From Novosphingobium profundi (GTDB lineage: Bacteria; Pseudomonadota; Alphaproteobacteria; Sphingomonadales; Sphingomonadaceae), in contig NZ_JABWCU010000021.1 of assembly GCF_018491765.1 (NCBI RefSeq), positions 45,512 through 109,511 of the forward strand: a DNA stretch of 64,000 nucleotides, given 5' to 3'. The first letter of the stretch is position 1; every line of letters starts with the position of its first letter. Position numbers and translations under genes: made by a program. Below are positions 1 through 9,433 of the stretch, piece by piece. The notes beneath the pieces are model-generated. The model was not told where the DNA came from. It did no database searches and worked only from the letters and a program-made list of their open reading frames with translations.

Positions 1-1
1 C

Positions 2-595
2 GAGGACGAGGACGACACCTACCGCCTCAACGACATCGTGCGCCGCGACGGTTTCGCGCGCCATGGCCGCATCCTGCGCGTGGCGCCCCCGATCATGAAG
101 GAACTGGCCTTTGCCTCGGGCGAAACCGTCCTGCTCGCCATGCCCGACGCGCCCGGCCAGGTCCGGCTGATCGCCAAGGAGGTCTCGCCCTCGGACATCC
201 GCTTCGACATCGAGCTGCCGCGCAAGGTGCCCGCCTACTGCACCGCGCTGGGGCGGATCATGATGACCCGCTTCGACCCCGCCGCGCTCGAGGGCGCGCT
301 CGACGCCGCCCCGCGCGCCGCGCTTACCCCCGCGACGCTGGTCGACCGCTCGGCCGTGCTCGCCGCGGTCGACGCGGCGCGCGCGACGGGCTTCGCGGTC
401 GTTTCGGATGAATTCGCGATCGGCGGCACCGGGCTTGCCGCGGTCATTCCGCTGGGACCGGGGCAGCCGCTCGCGGCGCTGGGGCTGGGCTGCATCACGC
501 AGCGCTACCACCAGGATCCCGGCCGCCTCCAGGCCCTGCTCGGCGAAGCGGTCAACGACATCGCCGAGAAAATGGTCGTCTACGGCAACAGCTAA
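2..595 (+). CDS. IclR-family transcriptional regulator, 5' truncated by the window edge
   Basis: The reading frame is open from base 2 and has no start codon of its own, so the N-terminal winged helix-turn-helix lies upstream of the window. What remains (about 197 residues) is the IclR effector-binding domain, with a strand-rich start around IMKELAFASGETV, the segment PAYCTALGRIM, and a C-terminal IGGTGLAAVIPLG typical of the small-molecule pocket. IclR proteins usually control an adjacent catabolic operon. The amidohydrolase starts 27 bases downstream on the same strand, so this regulator probably controls the 623-10633 cluster. The inducer is unknown. Confidence 0.85.
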   Translation, partial: EDEDDTYRLNDIVRRDGFARHGRILRVAPPIMKELAFASGETVLLAMPDAPGQVRLIAKEVSPSDIRFDIELPRKVPAYCTALGRIMMTRFDPAALEGALDAAPRAALTPATLVDRSAVLAAVDAARATGFAVVSDEFAIGGTGLAAVIPLGPGQPLAALGLGCITQRYHQDPGRLQALLGEAVNDIAEKMVVYGNS

Positions 596-622
596 GTTGA
601 AAATACGTAACAGGGAAAAGCA

Positions 623-2086
623 ATGAAAATCCCTTTCCTGCGCAGCCACCGGGTCGCACTTCCGGTATTTGCCGCGAGCCTCGCCGTCGCTCTGGTCCCA
701 ACTCTGACGTCGACGGCGATCGCCTCGGCCCCCGATACCGGGGCCGGGGCCCCCATTCCCCTCAACGACCGCCACGAGTGGATCGCGCCCGGCACGCCGG
801 TGACCGCCGACCCGCGCCGCGTACCGGTCAAGCCCCGGCCCGCCGCCGGCAAGCAGACCGTGCTCGTGGGCGGCACGCTGTTCGATGCCCGCAAGGCAAG
901 CCTGCGCCCTGCCACCGTGGTGATCGAGGATGACCACGTCGCCGCCGTGCTCGCCCCCGGCGCGCACGACTGGGAGGCCGACGCGACGGTGATCGACGTG
1001 ACCGGCAAGACCGTCATGCCCGGTCTCATCGACATGCACACGCACATCGCCTACCCCGACGGCGATACGCCGATCGACGAGCAGGCCGATGCCTCGGCCA
1101 GCACGCTGCGCGGCGTGCGCAACATGCGCTGGTTCATCGCGTCCGGCATCACTTCGGTGCGCGATCTCAACGGCCCGGGCAACACCACCTACATGCTCGC
1201 CGAAGCGAGCCAGGACGACACGATCGCGGGCCCGCGCGTGTTCACCGCCGGGCACCTCATCACCGGCACCGGCGGCCACGCCACCGAGCGCCCGTTCCGC
1301 CCCAGCCACGGCCCCGACTACGCCTGGGAGGCCGACGGCGCCGAGCAGTGGCGCGAAGCCGTGCGCCGCACCTTCAAGCTGGGCGCCAGCGTGATCAAGG
1401 TGGGCAGCCACTTCGCCCCCGACGAGATCAAGGCCGCGGTCGACGAGGCGCACCGTCTCGGCCTCAAGGTCACCTGCCACTGCGAGACGATGTACATTCC
1501 CATGGCGGTCGACGCCGGGATCGACATGATCGAGCATCCCCTGCCGCGCACCGACGCGACGATCGCCGACATGGCCCGGCACCACACCGCCAGCATCCCC
1601 ACGCTCCAGGTCTACCAGAACGTGCTCGACCGCAACGGGGGCTACTACGGCACCACCTCGGGCCGCTTCAACCTCACCTCGCAGGGCATCTTCGACGTGT
1701 TCAAGCGGCAGAAGGCAGCGGGCATCGTGATGGGCGTGGGCACCGACACCATCGGCGATGCCAACAAGATGATCCCCAACGTCTACATCGCCGAGCTCAA
1801 GTGGTTCGTGAAGGGCGGCTACACGATCCCGCAGGCGCTCCAGGCGGCGACCTGGACCAACGCCCAGCTGCTCGACATGGCCGACCGCCTCGGCACCATC
1901 GAGCCGGGCAAGCTGGCCGACGTGATCGTCATCGACGGCAACCCCGCCGCAGACCTCGACGCGCTGCGCAAGGTCTCGCTCGTGTTCAAGGGCGGGCATC
2001 TCGAGGCCGAGGACGGGGCGGTGATCTGGGCCGTGCGCGAACCCAAACCGCTGCTCAAGCCCTCGCCGCCTGCCGACGTGAACTGA
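623..2086 (+). CDS. secreted amidohydrolase (imidazolonepropionase/prolidase-like)
   Basis: This is a 487-residue metal-dependent hydrolase of the amidohydrolase superfamily. A cleavable signal peptide covers residues 1-35 (VALPVFAASLAVALVPTL). The barrel begins after GLIDMHTH, where H139 and H141 are the first metal ligands. A lysine in ASVIKVGSHF, histidines in KVTCHCETMY and DMIEHPLP, and the final aspartate in VGTDTIGDA complete the metal site. The C-terminal LGTIEPGKLADVIVIDGNP is the usual closing motif. AGGGA-like bases 12 before the ATG fit a ribosome site. Related enzymes cleave amide or dipeptide bonds. With the M14 peptidase and nitrilase downstream, a role in degrading an amide or peptide substrate is likely. 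The substrate is not readable from sequence. Confidence 0.9.
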   Translation: MKIPFLRSHRVALPVFAASLAVALVPTLTSTAIASAPDTGAGAPIPLNDRHEWIAPGTPVTADPRRVPVKPRPAAGKQTVLVGGTLFDARKASLRPATVVIEDDHVAAVLAPGAHDWEADATVIDVTGKTVMPGLIDMHTHIAYPDGDTPIDEQADASASTLRGVRNMRWFIASGITSVRDLNGPGNTTYMLAEASQDDTIAGPRVFTAGHLITGTGGHATERPFRPSHGPDYAWEADGAEQWREAVRRTFKLGASVIKVGSHFAPDEIKAAVDEAHRLGLKVTCHCETMYIPMAVDAGIDMIEHPLPRTDATIADMARHHTASIPTLQVYQNVLDRNGGYYGTTSGRFNLTSQGIFDVFKRQKAAGIVMGVGTDTIGDANKMIPNVYIAELKWFVKGGYTIPQALQAATWTNAQLLDMADRLGTIEPGKLADVIVIDGNPAADLDALRKVSLVFKGGHLEAEDGAVIWAVREPKPLLKPSPPADVN

Positions 2087-2112
2087 CGCCGTGAACTGAC
2101 GCCATGAACTGA
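2078..2112 (+). repeat. three tandem copies of a 13-base unit around a stop codon
   Basis: GTGAACTGACGCC occurs at 2078-2090 and 2091-2103, then a partial copy (ATGAACTGA) at 2104-2112. The TGA of the first copy is the stop of the amidohydrolase, so the duplication repeats the gene's last codons after its end. This looks like slipped-strand duplication. Confidence 0.9.
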
Positions 2113-2158
2113 TCGGGCGCCTTCGCCCTCTCGCAACCCCAGCCAGGATCCGAACCCC

Positions 2159-3529
2159 ATGACCACCGACACGGCAGCTTCTGCCGAAGGGCCCGCCCTG
2201 CGCGCCGCCGACGCGAGCCCGGCTCCCGGCCAGACGGTCACGAACCACGTGGCCAGCCGCGTGGCCAGCCGCAAGGACATCGCCCGCGCGCTCGCCTCGG
2301 CGATGATCGGCAACTGGTTCGAGCTGTTCGACTTCATCATCTACGGCTACTTCGCGGCGCAGATCGGCTACGCGATGTTTCCTGAGAGCGACCCGGTAAC
2401 CGTTATCCTCTCGAGTTTCGCGACCTATGGCGTGGGCTTCGTGATGCGTCCGGTCGGCTCGATGGTGCTGGGCTCGATGGGCGACCGCTTCGGACGCAAG
2501 TCCGCGCTGGTGCTGACGATGATGCTGATGGCAGGGGCAACCTGCGCCACCGGCCTCATCCCGACGTACGCCACGATCGGGCTCGCCGCGCCGCTGGCGC
2601 TGGTGGTCTGCCGTCTCGTCCAGGGCTTTGCCGCGGGCGGCGAATGGGGCGGGGCGACGACCTTCCTCGTCGAATACGCACCAGCCCACCGGCGCGGGTT
2701 GTTCGGCGCGCTCCAGCAGCTGAGCACCAGCCTCGCGGTGGTCTCGGCGGTGCTTGTCGCGCTGCTGCTCAACACCGTGCTTTCGGCGCAGGACCTGCAA
2801 GCCTGGGGCTGGCGCGTGCCCTTCGTGCTCGGCATCCTGATCGCGCCGCTCGGCTTCTACTTGCGCGCCAAGGTGCCCGAGACCCCCAACTTCCAGGCCG
2901 AGGCCGACAAGCCCGAACACCCCTTGCGCGAGGCGCTGACCGTGCACCGCCGCACGGTCGCCACGATCGCGGCGATGGTCGTGATCTGGACCGTGGCGGG
3001 TTACACCTACGGCACCTTCCTCGTCAGCTTCGCCAGCCAGGTGCTTGAGGTTTCCTCCAAGTACGCGCTGATCGGCACGCTGGTGGGCGCGCTCGCCAAC
3101 ATCGTGGTGATCCCGCTTGCGGGCTGGGCCTCGGACTACGTGGGCCGCAAGCCCTTCCTGCTGGCGAGCGCAACGGGCTTCCTCCTCTGCTCGATCCCGC
3201 TCTTCACCTTCATGGCGCACGATCGCAGCGGGATCTCGGTGATCACCGCGACGGCGGTCGCCGGCGTTTTCTCGGGCCTCTTCAGCGGCACCGCGCCCAC
3301 CTACTTGTGCGAACTGCTGCCCACCCGCGTGCGCTACACCGCGCTTTCGGTGGGCTACAACGCGGCCGTCATGCTGTTCGGCGGCTTCGCGCCCTTCATC
3401 GCCACCTTGCTGGTGCGCGTGACCGGCCTTGCCACCGCGCCCGCCTTCTACGTGACCGGCGCCGCGCTGGTCTCGCTCGTCACCATCGCGCTCGTACGCG
3501 CCCCCGATCCGAAAAAGGCGATTGCCTGA
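2159..3529 (+). CDS. MFS transporter, metabolite:H+ symporter (MHS) family
   Basis: This 456-residue inner-membrane carrier has twelve predicted helices. The family signature is clear: IGNWFELFDFIIYGYFA in helix 1, GDRFGRKSAL in the loop between helices 2 and 3, and LVQGFAAGGEWGGATTFL in helix 4. DYVGRKPFLL repeats the loop motif in the second half. About 40 polar residues precede helix 1. MHS members import small organic acids, betaines or similar metabolites with protons. Its stop codon overlaps the next gene's start (ATGA), so it is co-expressed with the peptidase and probably imports the product of the extracytoplasmic hydrolases. The exact substrate is unknown. Confidence 0.9.
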   Translation: MTTDTAASAEGPALRAADASPAPGQTVTNHVASRVASRKDIARALASAMIGNWFELFDFIIYGYFAAQIGYAMFPESDPVTVILSSFATYGVGFVMRPVGSMVLGSMGDRFGRKSALVLTMMLMAGATCATGLIPTYATIGLAAPLALVVCRLVQGFAAGGEWGGATTFLVEYAPAHRRGLFGALQQLSTSLAVVSAVLVALLLNTVLSAQDLQAWGWRVPFVLGILIAPLGFYLRAKVPETPNFQAEADKPEHPLREALTVHRRTVATIAAMVVIWTVAGYTYGTFLVSFASQVLEVSSKYALIGTLVGALANIVVIPLAGWASDYVGRKPFLLASATGFLLCSIPLFTFMAHDRSGISVITATAVAGVFSGLFSGTAPTYLCELLPTRVRYTALSVGYNAAVMLFGGFAPFIATLLVRVTGLATAPAFYVTGAALVSLVTIALVRAPDPKKAIA

Positions 3530-6372
3530 TGACCCCCACCCGCGCCCGTTACCTCCTGTGCGGCCTGTGCCTGCCGCTCGCGCTCGCCCCGCTGAGCGTC
3601 CCCGCCGCCCATGCCGCCGAAGCGGCTCCCGCCGCGCAGGGGGCCAAGGCCGTCCCCACGCCCGAGCAGGTGCTTGGCCACACCATGGGCGAGGACCGCT
3701 ACGTCCCCTCCTATGACGAAATGCTGCGCTACTGGCAGGCCGTGGCCGCGGCGAGCGACCGGGTGAAGCTGATCGACATGGGCCCAACGACGCAAGGGCG
3801 CCGCCAGGTCATGGCCGTCGTCTCCTCGCCCGAGAACCTCGCCAAGCTCGACCATTACCGCGAGATCAGCCGCCAGCTCGGCACCGCCGAGGGCATCGAC
3901 GAGACCACCGCGCGCCGCCTTTCGCGCGAGGGCAAGAGCCTGGTCTGGATCGACGGCGGCCTCCACGCCAGCGAGATCGAGGCGCAGACCGCGCTGATCG
4001 CGCAAGTCCACGATCTCGTCGCCTCCGATGATCCCGAAGCGAAGAAAATCCGCGACAACGTGATCACCCTCTTCGTCCCCGACAACCCCGACGGCCAGCA
4101 GTTCGTCGCCGACTGGTACATGCGCTTCAAGGACCCGATGAAGCGCGAGAAGGACCTCACCACCCTTCCCCGGCTCTACCACCCCTACGTCGGCCACGAC
4201 AACAACCGCGACTTCTACATGGCGAGCCAGGTGGAGACGCAGAACATGGTGCGCGTGCTCTACCGCGACTGGCGCCCGCAGATCGTGATGAACCAGCACC
4301 AGACGGGCCCGGCGGGCACCGTGCTGTTCCTGCCGCCTTTCCGCAACCCGTTCAACTACCACTACGAACCGCTCGTCATCACCAGCCTCGACGAAGTCGG
4401 AGCGGCGCTCAACAGCCGCCTCCTTTCGGAGAACAAGGGCGGCGCCACCACCCGCTCGGGCGCGCATTACGACACCTGGTACAACGGCAACCTGCGCACC
4501 TCGACCTATTTCCACAACGCCATCGGCATCCTGGTGGAGATCATCGGCGGCCCGGTTCCCGAGACGATCCCCTTCGTCCCCGAACGCCAGGTGCCGGGCA
4601 ACGACCAGCCGCTGCCGGTCAGGCCGCAAGCCTGGCCGCTGGCGAACTCGATCGCCTACAGCCAGTCGCTTTCGCGCGCGATCCTGACGTACGCGGCCGA
4701 CAACCGCGAGAAGCTGCTCTACAACCGCTGGCAAATGGGCGCGAACGAGATCGCCAAGGGTTCGCGCGACAGCTGGACGATCTCGAAGGACCGCATCGAC
4801 GCCGCACACGTGGCCGCCGAGGCGCGCGGCGAAAAGCCGGTGCCAGTGCGCACGCGCGGCTGGGCCGAATTGAAGCCCGATCTCTACGACAAGGTCCTCC
4901 ACGATCCCGCCGAGCGCGACCCGCGCGCCTTCATCGTGCCGGTCGACCAGCACGATTTTCCCACCGCAGCCAATTTTCTCACCGCGCTCTCGCGCCTCGG
5001 CGTCGAGATCGAGCGTTCGACCGCGCCCTTCGACGCGGCGGGCAAGCACTTCGCGGCGGGCACCTACATCGTCGATGCGGCGCAGGCCTACCGCGCCCAC
5101 GTGCTCGACCAGTTCGAGCCGCAATACTACCCCAACAACTTCGAGTACCCCGGCGGCCCGCCGATCCCGCCGGCCGACAGCTCGGGCTATACCCCCGCCT
5201 TCCAGATGGCGGTGGAGTTCACCCGTTCGCTCGAACCCCTCACCGTCCCCACCGTGCGCGTCTCCGGCGACATTCCCCCCGCGCCCGAACCGATCGCGGA
5301 TGCCGGGGCCGAAGTCGCCAAGGGCGGCTGGCTGATCTCGCACGACCAGAACGCGGCCTTCCACCTCGTCAACCGGCTGCAGAAGGCAGGCGTGGCGGTG
5401 CGCGTCTACACCAGCGCGCTGCCGGTTGCCGGACGCGCCGCCGCGCCGGGGGCCTATTACGTGCCCTATTCGGCGAAGGCGCAGGCGCTCGTCGAGGCGG
5501 GCGCAAAGGAACTGGGCACGCTGGCCCAGGCTGTGCCCAAGGCGCCCGAGGGCAAAAGCCTTGCGCTTACCAGCCCGCGCGTGGGCATCGTCGATCTCTA
5601 CGGCGGGCTGCACCCCACCGGCTGGCTGCGCTGGATCTTCGACGGCGAGGAGCTGCCCTACACGGTCCTCTACCCCCAGGCGCTCGACAAGGGCGGCCTT
5701 GCCAAGAAGTTCGACATCATCATCATCCCCGACGCGGCGATCCCCAACGCGCGCTCGGGCGTCAACGGGGGCATGTTCCGCGGCCGCTTCGACAATCCGC
5801 AGCCCGCCGCCAGGGACATCCCCGAGGAATACCGCGCCTCGCTCGGCGACATCACGGCGGACAGGACGATCCCCGCGCTCGCGCAGTTCGCGAAAGACGG
5901 CGGCACGCTCTTCGCGATGGGCTCCTCGTCCTCGGGTCTGGCCGCCGCGCTGGGATTGCCGGTTTCCGATCCGCTCGAGGTCGAGAAGGACGGCAAGACG
6001 GTGCAGATGCCGCGCACCGAGTTCTACGTGCCCGGCGCGCTCCTGACCGCCAGTGCCGATACCGCCCAGCCGCTCGCCTGGGGCCTCAATCCCAAGGTCG
6101 ACCTCTTCTTCGACCAGAGCCCGGTGTTCCAGACCAAGGCGCCCGGCGCCAGCGTCGCGGTTTCGTTCGGCGAAGGCAAGCTGCTCCACAGCGGGTGGGC
6201 CTGGCATCCCGAGCACCTCAAGGACACCGCCGCGGTGCTCTCGATCCCGCAAGGCAAGGGCCAGGTCGTCCTCGTCGGCCCCGAGATCGCGCTGCGCGGC
6301 CAGACCCAGGGCGCCTTCAAGATCCTCTTCAACGCCATCACGCTTTCGCCCGCCCACCTCCAAGGAAACTGA
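3529..6372 (+). CDS. secreted M14-family zinc metallopeptidase (large, with C-terminal extension)
   Basis: The ATG at 3529 overlaps the MFS stop and gives 947 residues beginning with a signal peptide (residues 1-29, LCLPLALAPLSVPAAHA). The zinc ligands of carboxypeptidase-type M14 enzymes are visible: H146 and E149 in GLHASEIEA, and H257 in VMNQHQTG. E337 in GILVEIIG matches the catalytic glutamate. Residues after about 480 form the extra C-terminal half seen in the large bacterial M14 proteins, with a Rossmann-like segment near RVGIVDLYGG. It is expected to act in the periplasm or outside the cell. A longer in-frame reading upstream lies inside the MFS gene and is rejected. Confidence 0.9.
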   Translation: MTPTRARYLLCGLCLPLALAPLSVPAAHAAEAAPAAQGAKAVPTPEQVLGHTMGEDRYVPSYDEMLRYWQAVAAASDRVKLIDMGPTTQGRRQVMAVVSSPENLAKLDHYREISRQLGTAEGIDETTARRLSREGKSLVWIDGGLHASEIEAQTALIAQVHDLVASDDPEAKKIRDNVITLFVPDNPDGQQFVADWYMRFKDPMKREKDLTTLPRLYHPYVGHDNNRDFYMASQVETQNMVRVLYRDWRPQIVMNQHQTGPAGTVLFLPPFRNPFNYHYEPLVITSLDEVGAALNSRLLSENKGGATTRSGAHYDTWYNGNLRTSTYFHNAIGILVEIIGGPVPETIPFVPERQVPGNDQPLPVRPQAWPLANSIAYSQSLSRAILTYAADNREKLLYNRWQMGANEIAKGSRDSWTISKDRIDAAHVAAEARGEKPVPVRTRGWAELKPDLYDKVLHDPAERDPRAFIVPVDQHDFPTAANFLTALSRLGVEIERSTAPFDAAGKHFAAGTYIVDAAQAYRAHVLDQFEPQYYPNNFEYPGGPPIPPADSSGYTPAFQMAVEFTRSLEPLTVPTVRVSGDIPPAPEPIADAGAEVAKGGWLISHDQNAAFHLVNRLQKAGVAVRVYTSALPVAGRAAAPGAYYVPYSAKAQALVEAGAKELGTLAQAVPKAPEGKSLALTSPRVGIVDLYGGLHPTGWLRWIFDGEELPYTVLYPQALDKGGLAKKFDIIIIPDAAIPNARSGVNGGMFRGRFDNPQPAARDIPEEYRASLGDITADRTIPALAQFAKDGGTLFAMGSSSSGLAAALGLPVSDPLEVEKDGKTVQMPRTEFYVPGALLTASADTAQPLAWGLNPKVDLFFDQSPVFQTKAPGASVAVSFGEGKLLHSGWAWHPEHLKDTAAVLSIPQGKGQVVLVGPEIALRGQTQGAFKILFNAITLSPAHLQGN

Positions 6373-6378
6373 CACGCC

Positions 6379-7212
6379 ATGCTGCGCGCTGCCGTCATCC
6401 AGCTCAACACCCAGAACGACAAACAGGCAAACCTCGCCGCGATCGAGGCGCAGATCCGCGCCTGCGTGGCACGTGAACGCCCCGACTGGATCCAGTTGCC
6501 CGAGCACGCCGAGTGGCTCGGCGGTTCGTCTGGCGCCCCTGCGGTCGCCGAGCCTTTCAAGGACGGGCCGACCTACGCCCTCCTTTCGCGCCTCGCGGCC
6601 GAGCTGAAGGTGTGGATCCACGGCGGCTCGTTCTACGAGCAGTCGGACAATCCGGGCCGCGCCTACAACACCACCGTCGTGTTCGACCGCGACGGCGTGG
6701 AGCAGGCGCGCTACCGCAAGATCCATCTCTTCGATGTCACCACCGCCGATGGCGCCAAGTTCCACGAGAGCGCCACCGTCGATCCCGGCAGACAGATCGT
6801 CACCTACGATTGCGAGGGCGTGAAGGTCGGCTGCGCGATCTGCTACGACGTGCGCTTTCCCGAACTGTTCCAGGAGCTGATGCGCCAGGGCGCGCAGCTG
6901 ATCGCGCTGCCCGCCGCCTTCACGCTTCTCACCGGCAAGGACCACTGGGAAACGCTGATCCGCGCCCGTGCGATCGAGACCGAGTGCTGGCTGGCCGCCG
7001 CCGCGCAGTGGGGCTCCTACCCCACGCCCGCGGGCGAGCGCCAGTCGTTCGGCCAGTCGATGATCGTCGATCCCTGGGGCGCGGTCGTCGCGCGCGTCTC
7101 GGACGGCCTCGGCTTTGCTTCGGCGAGCATCGACACCGATCTCGTCGCCCGGGTGCGCCAGCAAATCCCGGTCGGCGCGAACAAGGCGATCCATATCGAG
7201 GCGAGCTTGTGA
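6379..7212 (+). CDS. carbon-nitrogen hydrolase (nitrilase superfamily amidase)
   Basis: This 277-residue cytoplasmic enzyme has the complete nitrilase-superfamily triad: E42 in WIQLPEHAEW, K114 in YRKIHLFDV and the nucleophile C155 in GCAICYDVRFPELF. The overall pattern resembles the omega-amidase/deaminated-glutathione amidase branch more than true nitrilases. The start ATG is 6 bases after the peptidase stop, and the stop overlaps the GTG of the next gene. In this operon it probably releases ammonia from an amide formed from the imported compound. The substrate is inference only. Confidence 0.88.
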   Translation: MLRAAVIQLNTQNDKQANLAAIEAQIRACVARERPDWIQLPEHAEWLGGSSGAPAVAEPFKDGPTYALLSRLAAELKVWIHGGSFYEQSDNPGRAYNTTVVFDRDGVEQARYRKIHLFDVTTADGAKFHESATVDPGRQIVTYDCEGVKVGCAICYDVRFPELFQELMRQGAQLIALPAAFTLLTGKDHWETLIRARAIETECWLAAAAQWGSYPTPAGERQSFGQSMIVDPWGAVVARVSDGLGFASASIDTDLVARVRQQIPVGANKAIHIEASL

Positions 7213-8066
7213 GCGAGCCTGTGATCGGGCCGCGCCCCTACGCCCTGCAAGACCTCAGCCACACCGCCTTTGCCGCGCGACTGGCCGAAAAGCCCGTCAT
7301 CGTCCTCGCGCTCGGCAGCCAGGAGGAGCAGGGCCCGCACGCGCCGATGGGCGATTTCCTCGCCGCCGAGAGGATCGCGATGGCCGCCTGCGCGCAGGCC
7401 GGGGCGATCTGCGCACCGGTGCTGCCCTTCGGCTATGCGGAGTTCTTCCGGGGCTTTCCCGGCGGCATGCAGCTGCGCGGGGACACCTTCCGCGCGGTGC
7501 TGCGCGACATGATCGACAGCTTCCTCGACCATGCCATCGCCCATGTCGTGATCGTCAACGGCCACTCGACCAACGCCCCGCTCATCGCCGAAGTCTGCCA
7601 GGAAGTGCGCCGCAGGACCGGCGTGCTGGTGCCCGCCATCCACCTCTGGCGCTCGCTGCCCGACGCGGTCTGGGCTGAGGCGCATGGAGCCGACGCATCC
7701 GCCGCGCGCGGCCACGGTGCCGATCCGGTGACCTCGGTGATGATGCACCTTTCGCCCGAACTGGTGAACCTCGACGCGGCCTCGCCCGCACGCCGCAAGC
7801 CGGTCTTCGGCCTGCCCTCCGACCCGCACTTCGCCAGCGCGCACTTTGCCGGCATCTCGCTCGACCTGCCGCTCGACGCGACCGAAGTGGCCGACGACGG
7901 CGTGGGCTCGGGCGATCCGGCGCTGTGCACTCCCGAAGCGGGCGCGATCTTCACCCGCTTCCTCACCGACCACGTCGCCAGTTTCCTTGCACACTGGCGC
8001 CAGTGCGACCCCACCCGCCCCACCCGCGCGCCCGGAAACATCGCGCCCGAAAGCCCCACCGCATGA
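7209..8066 (+). CDS. creatininase-family amidohydrolase
   Basis: The GTG at 7209 overlaps the previous stop and gives 285 residues. The family motif near the N-terminus reads GSQEEQGPHAPMGD (residues 36-49), and IVNGHSTNAP supplies the second metal region. The usual form of the first motif is E-Q-H-G-P-H; here the position of the first histidine, a metal ligand in creatininase, is Gln41. This suggests an altered metal site or a divergent subfamily. Family members open cyclic amides (creatinine) or act on formamides. The gene ends in a 4-base overlap with the RraA-like gene. Confidence 0.85.
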   Translation: MSEPVIGPRPYALQDLSHTAFAARLAEKPVIVLALGSQEEQGPHAPMGDFLAAERIAMAACAQAGAICAPVLPFGYAEFFRGFPGGMQLRGDTFRAVLRDMIDSFLDHAIAHVVIVNGHSTNAPLIAEVCQEVRRRTGVLVPAIHLWRSLPDAVWAEAHGADASAARGHGADPVTSVMMHLSPELVNLDAASPARRKPVFGLPSDPHFASAHFAGISLDLPLDATEVADDGVGSGDPALCTPEAGAIFTRFLTDHVASFLAHWRQCDPTRPTRAPGNIAPESPTA

Positions 8067-8752
8067 GCCGCGACGTCCGCCCCATGCCCGCCCCGGCCGA
8101 GCCCTGCCTCGTCGCGGCGCTGCGCGAGGTCGACACCGCGACGCTCGGCCACTGGCGCCTGTGGGGCCTGTGCGATCCCGCGCTGCGCCCGCTCGCGCCC
8201 GGCATGAAGGCCTGCGGAACCGTGGTCACGCTCTCGCTGCCCGGCCCCGACGGCGCGCTGCTGCACGAGGCGCTCGGGCTGCTGCGCGCGGGCGACGTGC
8301 TCGTCATCGATCGACTTGGCGACACGCTCCACGCCGCCGTCGGCGGGATCGTCGCCGAAGCCGCCAGCCGGATCCGCCTCGGCGCGATCGTGCTCGACGG
8401 TCCGGTGGCGGACACCGCCGAGATCCTCGCCACCGGCCTTCCGGTCTGGGCGCGCGGCACCAGCCAGCGCACCACCCGGCGCCTGGGCCTTGGCGGGCGT
8501 TTCAACGCGCCCGCGAGCGTGGGCGGCGTGGTCGCCCATCCCGGCGACTTGGCGCTATGCGACAGCGACGGGGTGGTGATCCTCTCGGCCGAGGAAGCCG
8601 CCGGCGACATCGCCCGCGCGATCAAGAGCGCGCGGCGCGAAAGCGCGATCCGCGAAGGCCTCGCCGCCGGGCGCCGCCTGCCCGATCTGCTCGAGGCGCC
8701 GATGCTCGCCGCCGCGCTTGCGGCCACTCCCTTGCCCGAAGGGGCTCGCTGA
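8063..8752 (+). CDS. RraA-like protein (HMG/CHA aldolase fold), catalytic Arg apparently missing
   Basis: The 229 residues have the RraA/dimethylmenaquinone-methyltransferase-like fold: GDVLVIDRLGD, GGIVAEAASRIRLGAIVLDG, and GRFNAPASVGGVVAHPGDLALCDSDGVVIL near the C-terminus. Active 4-hydroxy-4-methyl-2-oxoglutarate aldolases usually carry D-G-x-x-R-D. This protein reads DGPVADT, so the arginine is replaced by alanine. It may therefore be a binding or regulatory member, or use different chemistry. Start ATG 8063 overlaps the creatininase stop, and the stop overlaps the Lrp gene. Translational coupling is likely. Confidence 0.85.
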   Translation: MSRDVRPMPAPAEPCLVAALREVDTATLGHWRLWGLCDPALRPLAPGMKACGTVVTLSLPGPDGALLHEALGLLRAGDVLVIDRLGDTLHAAVGGIVAEAASRIRLGAIVLDGPVADTAEILATGLPVWARGTSQRTTRRLGLGGRFNAPASVGGVVAHPGDLALCDSDGVVILSAEEAAGDIARAIKSARRESAIREGLAAGRRLPDLLEAPMLAAALAATPLPEGAR

Positions 8753-9246
8753 TGGCCGGCCGGATATCGCTCGACGCGGCCGACCTGCGCATCCTGGGCG
8801 CGCTGCAGAAGGACGGCACGCTCTCGATCGCGGCGCTCTCGGAGCGGGTCAACCTCTCGCACAATTCGTGCTGGCGCCGCCTCAAGCGGCTCGACGCGGC
8901 GGGCGTGATCAAGGGGCGCGTGGCGCTGCTCGATCCGGCCAAGCTCGGCCTCCAGCTCACCGCCTATGTCTCGATCCGCACGCGCGAGCACTCCGAGGCC
9001 TGGCTGCGCGAATTCGCCGCCGCCGTCGAGAGCCTGCCCGAGATCGTCGAACTCTACCGCATGACCGGCGACGTCGACTACCTGATGAAGATCCGCGTCC
9101 CCAGCATCGAGGCCTACGACGCGGTCTACAAGCGCCTGATCGCGAAAGTGCGCCTGACCGACGTCAGCTCCGCCTTCGCGATGGAGGAGATGAAGAACAC
9201 CACCGAACTCCCGCTCTTCGCCGCCCCTTCGGGCGAGGACGAATGA
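8752..9246 (+). CDS. Lrp/AsnC-family transcriptional regulator
   Basis: This 164-residue regulator has an N-terminal winged HTH (residues 7-65: LDAADLRILGALQKDG, LSERVNLSHNSCWRRLKRLD) and a C-terminal RAM/AsnC ligand domain (residues 70-150) containing EIVELYRMTGDVDYLMKI. Lrp-type proteins sense amino acids. Its overlap with the catabolic operon suggests the pathway yields or consumes an amino acid, and that it regulates this operon or the lyase/receptor genes that follow. The ATG at 8752 was chosen because it overlaps the RraA stop (ATGA). Confidence 0.92.
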   Translation: MAGRISLDAADLRILGALQKDGTLSIAALSERVNLSHNSCWRRLKRLDAAGVIKGRVALLDPAKLGLQLTAYVSIRTREHSEAWLREFAAAVESLPEIVELYRMTGDVDYLMKIRVPSIEAYDAVYKRLIAKVRLTDVSSAFAMEEMKNTTELPLFAAPSGEDE

Positions 9247-9433
9247 TCATCCCATGAAGCGACCGATCAGCCCGACATCCATCCCGAAATTTGTGCAATC
9301 GCGCAAGAAACGGGGTGGGACTGTCAACGCGCCCGCCGCCTAACACGGGGGCATGGAATCGCGAGGGCCCGGGCCACCTGCCCGCCGTCCTCGCCCTGCC
9401 CCAGACACTCGACAAGTATCGGAACATCCTCAC

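Noticed and set aside
3448..7194. A 1248-residue open frame on the minus strand antisense to the peptidase and nitrilase genes.
   Set aside because: High-GC DNA gives long antisense frames. The composition is Arg/Asp/Gly/Val-rich with no domains, and the plus-strand genes have full catalytic motifs.
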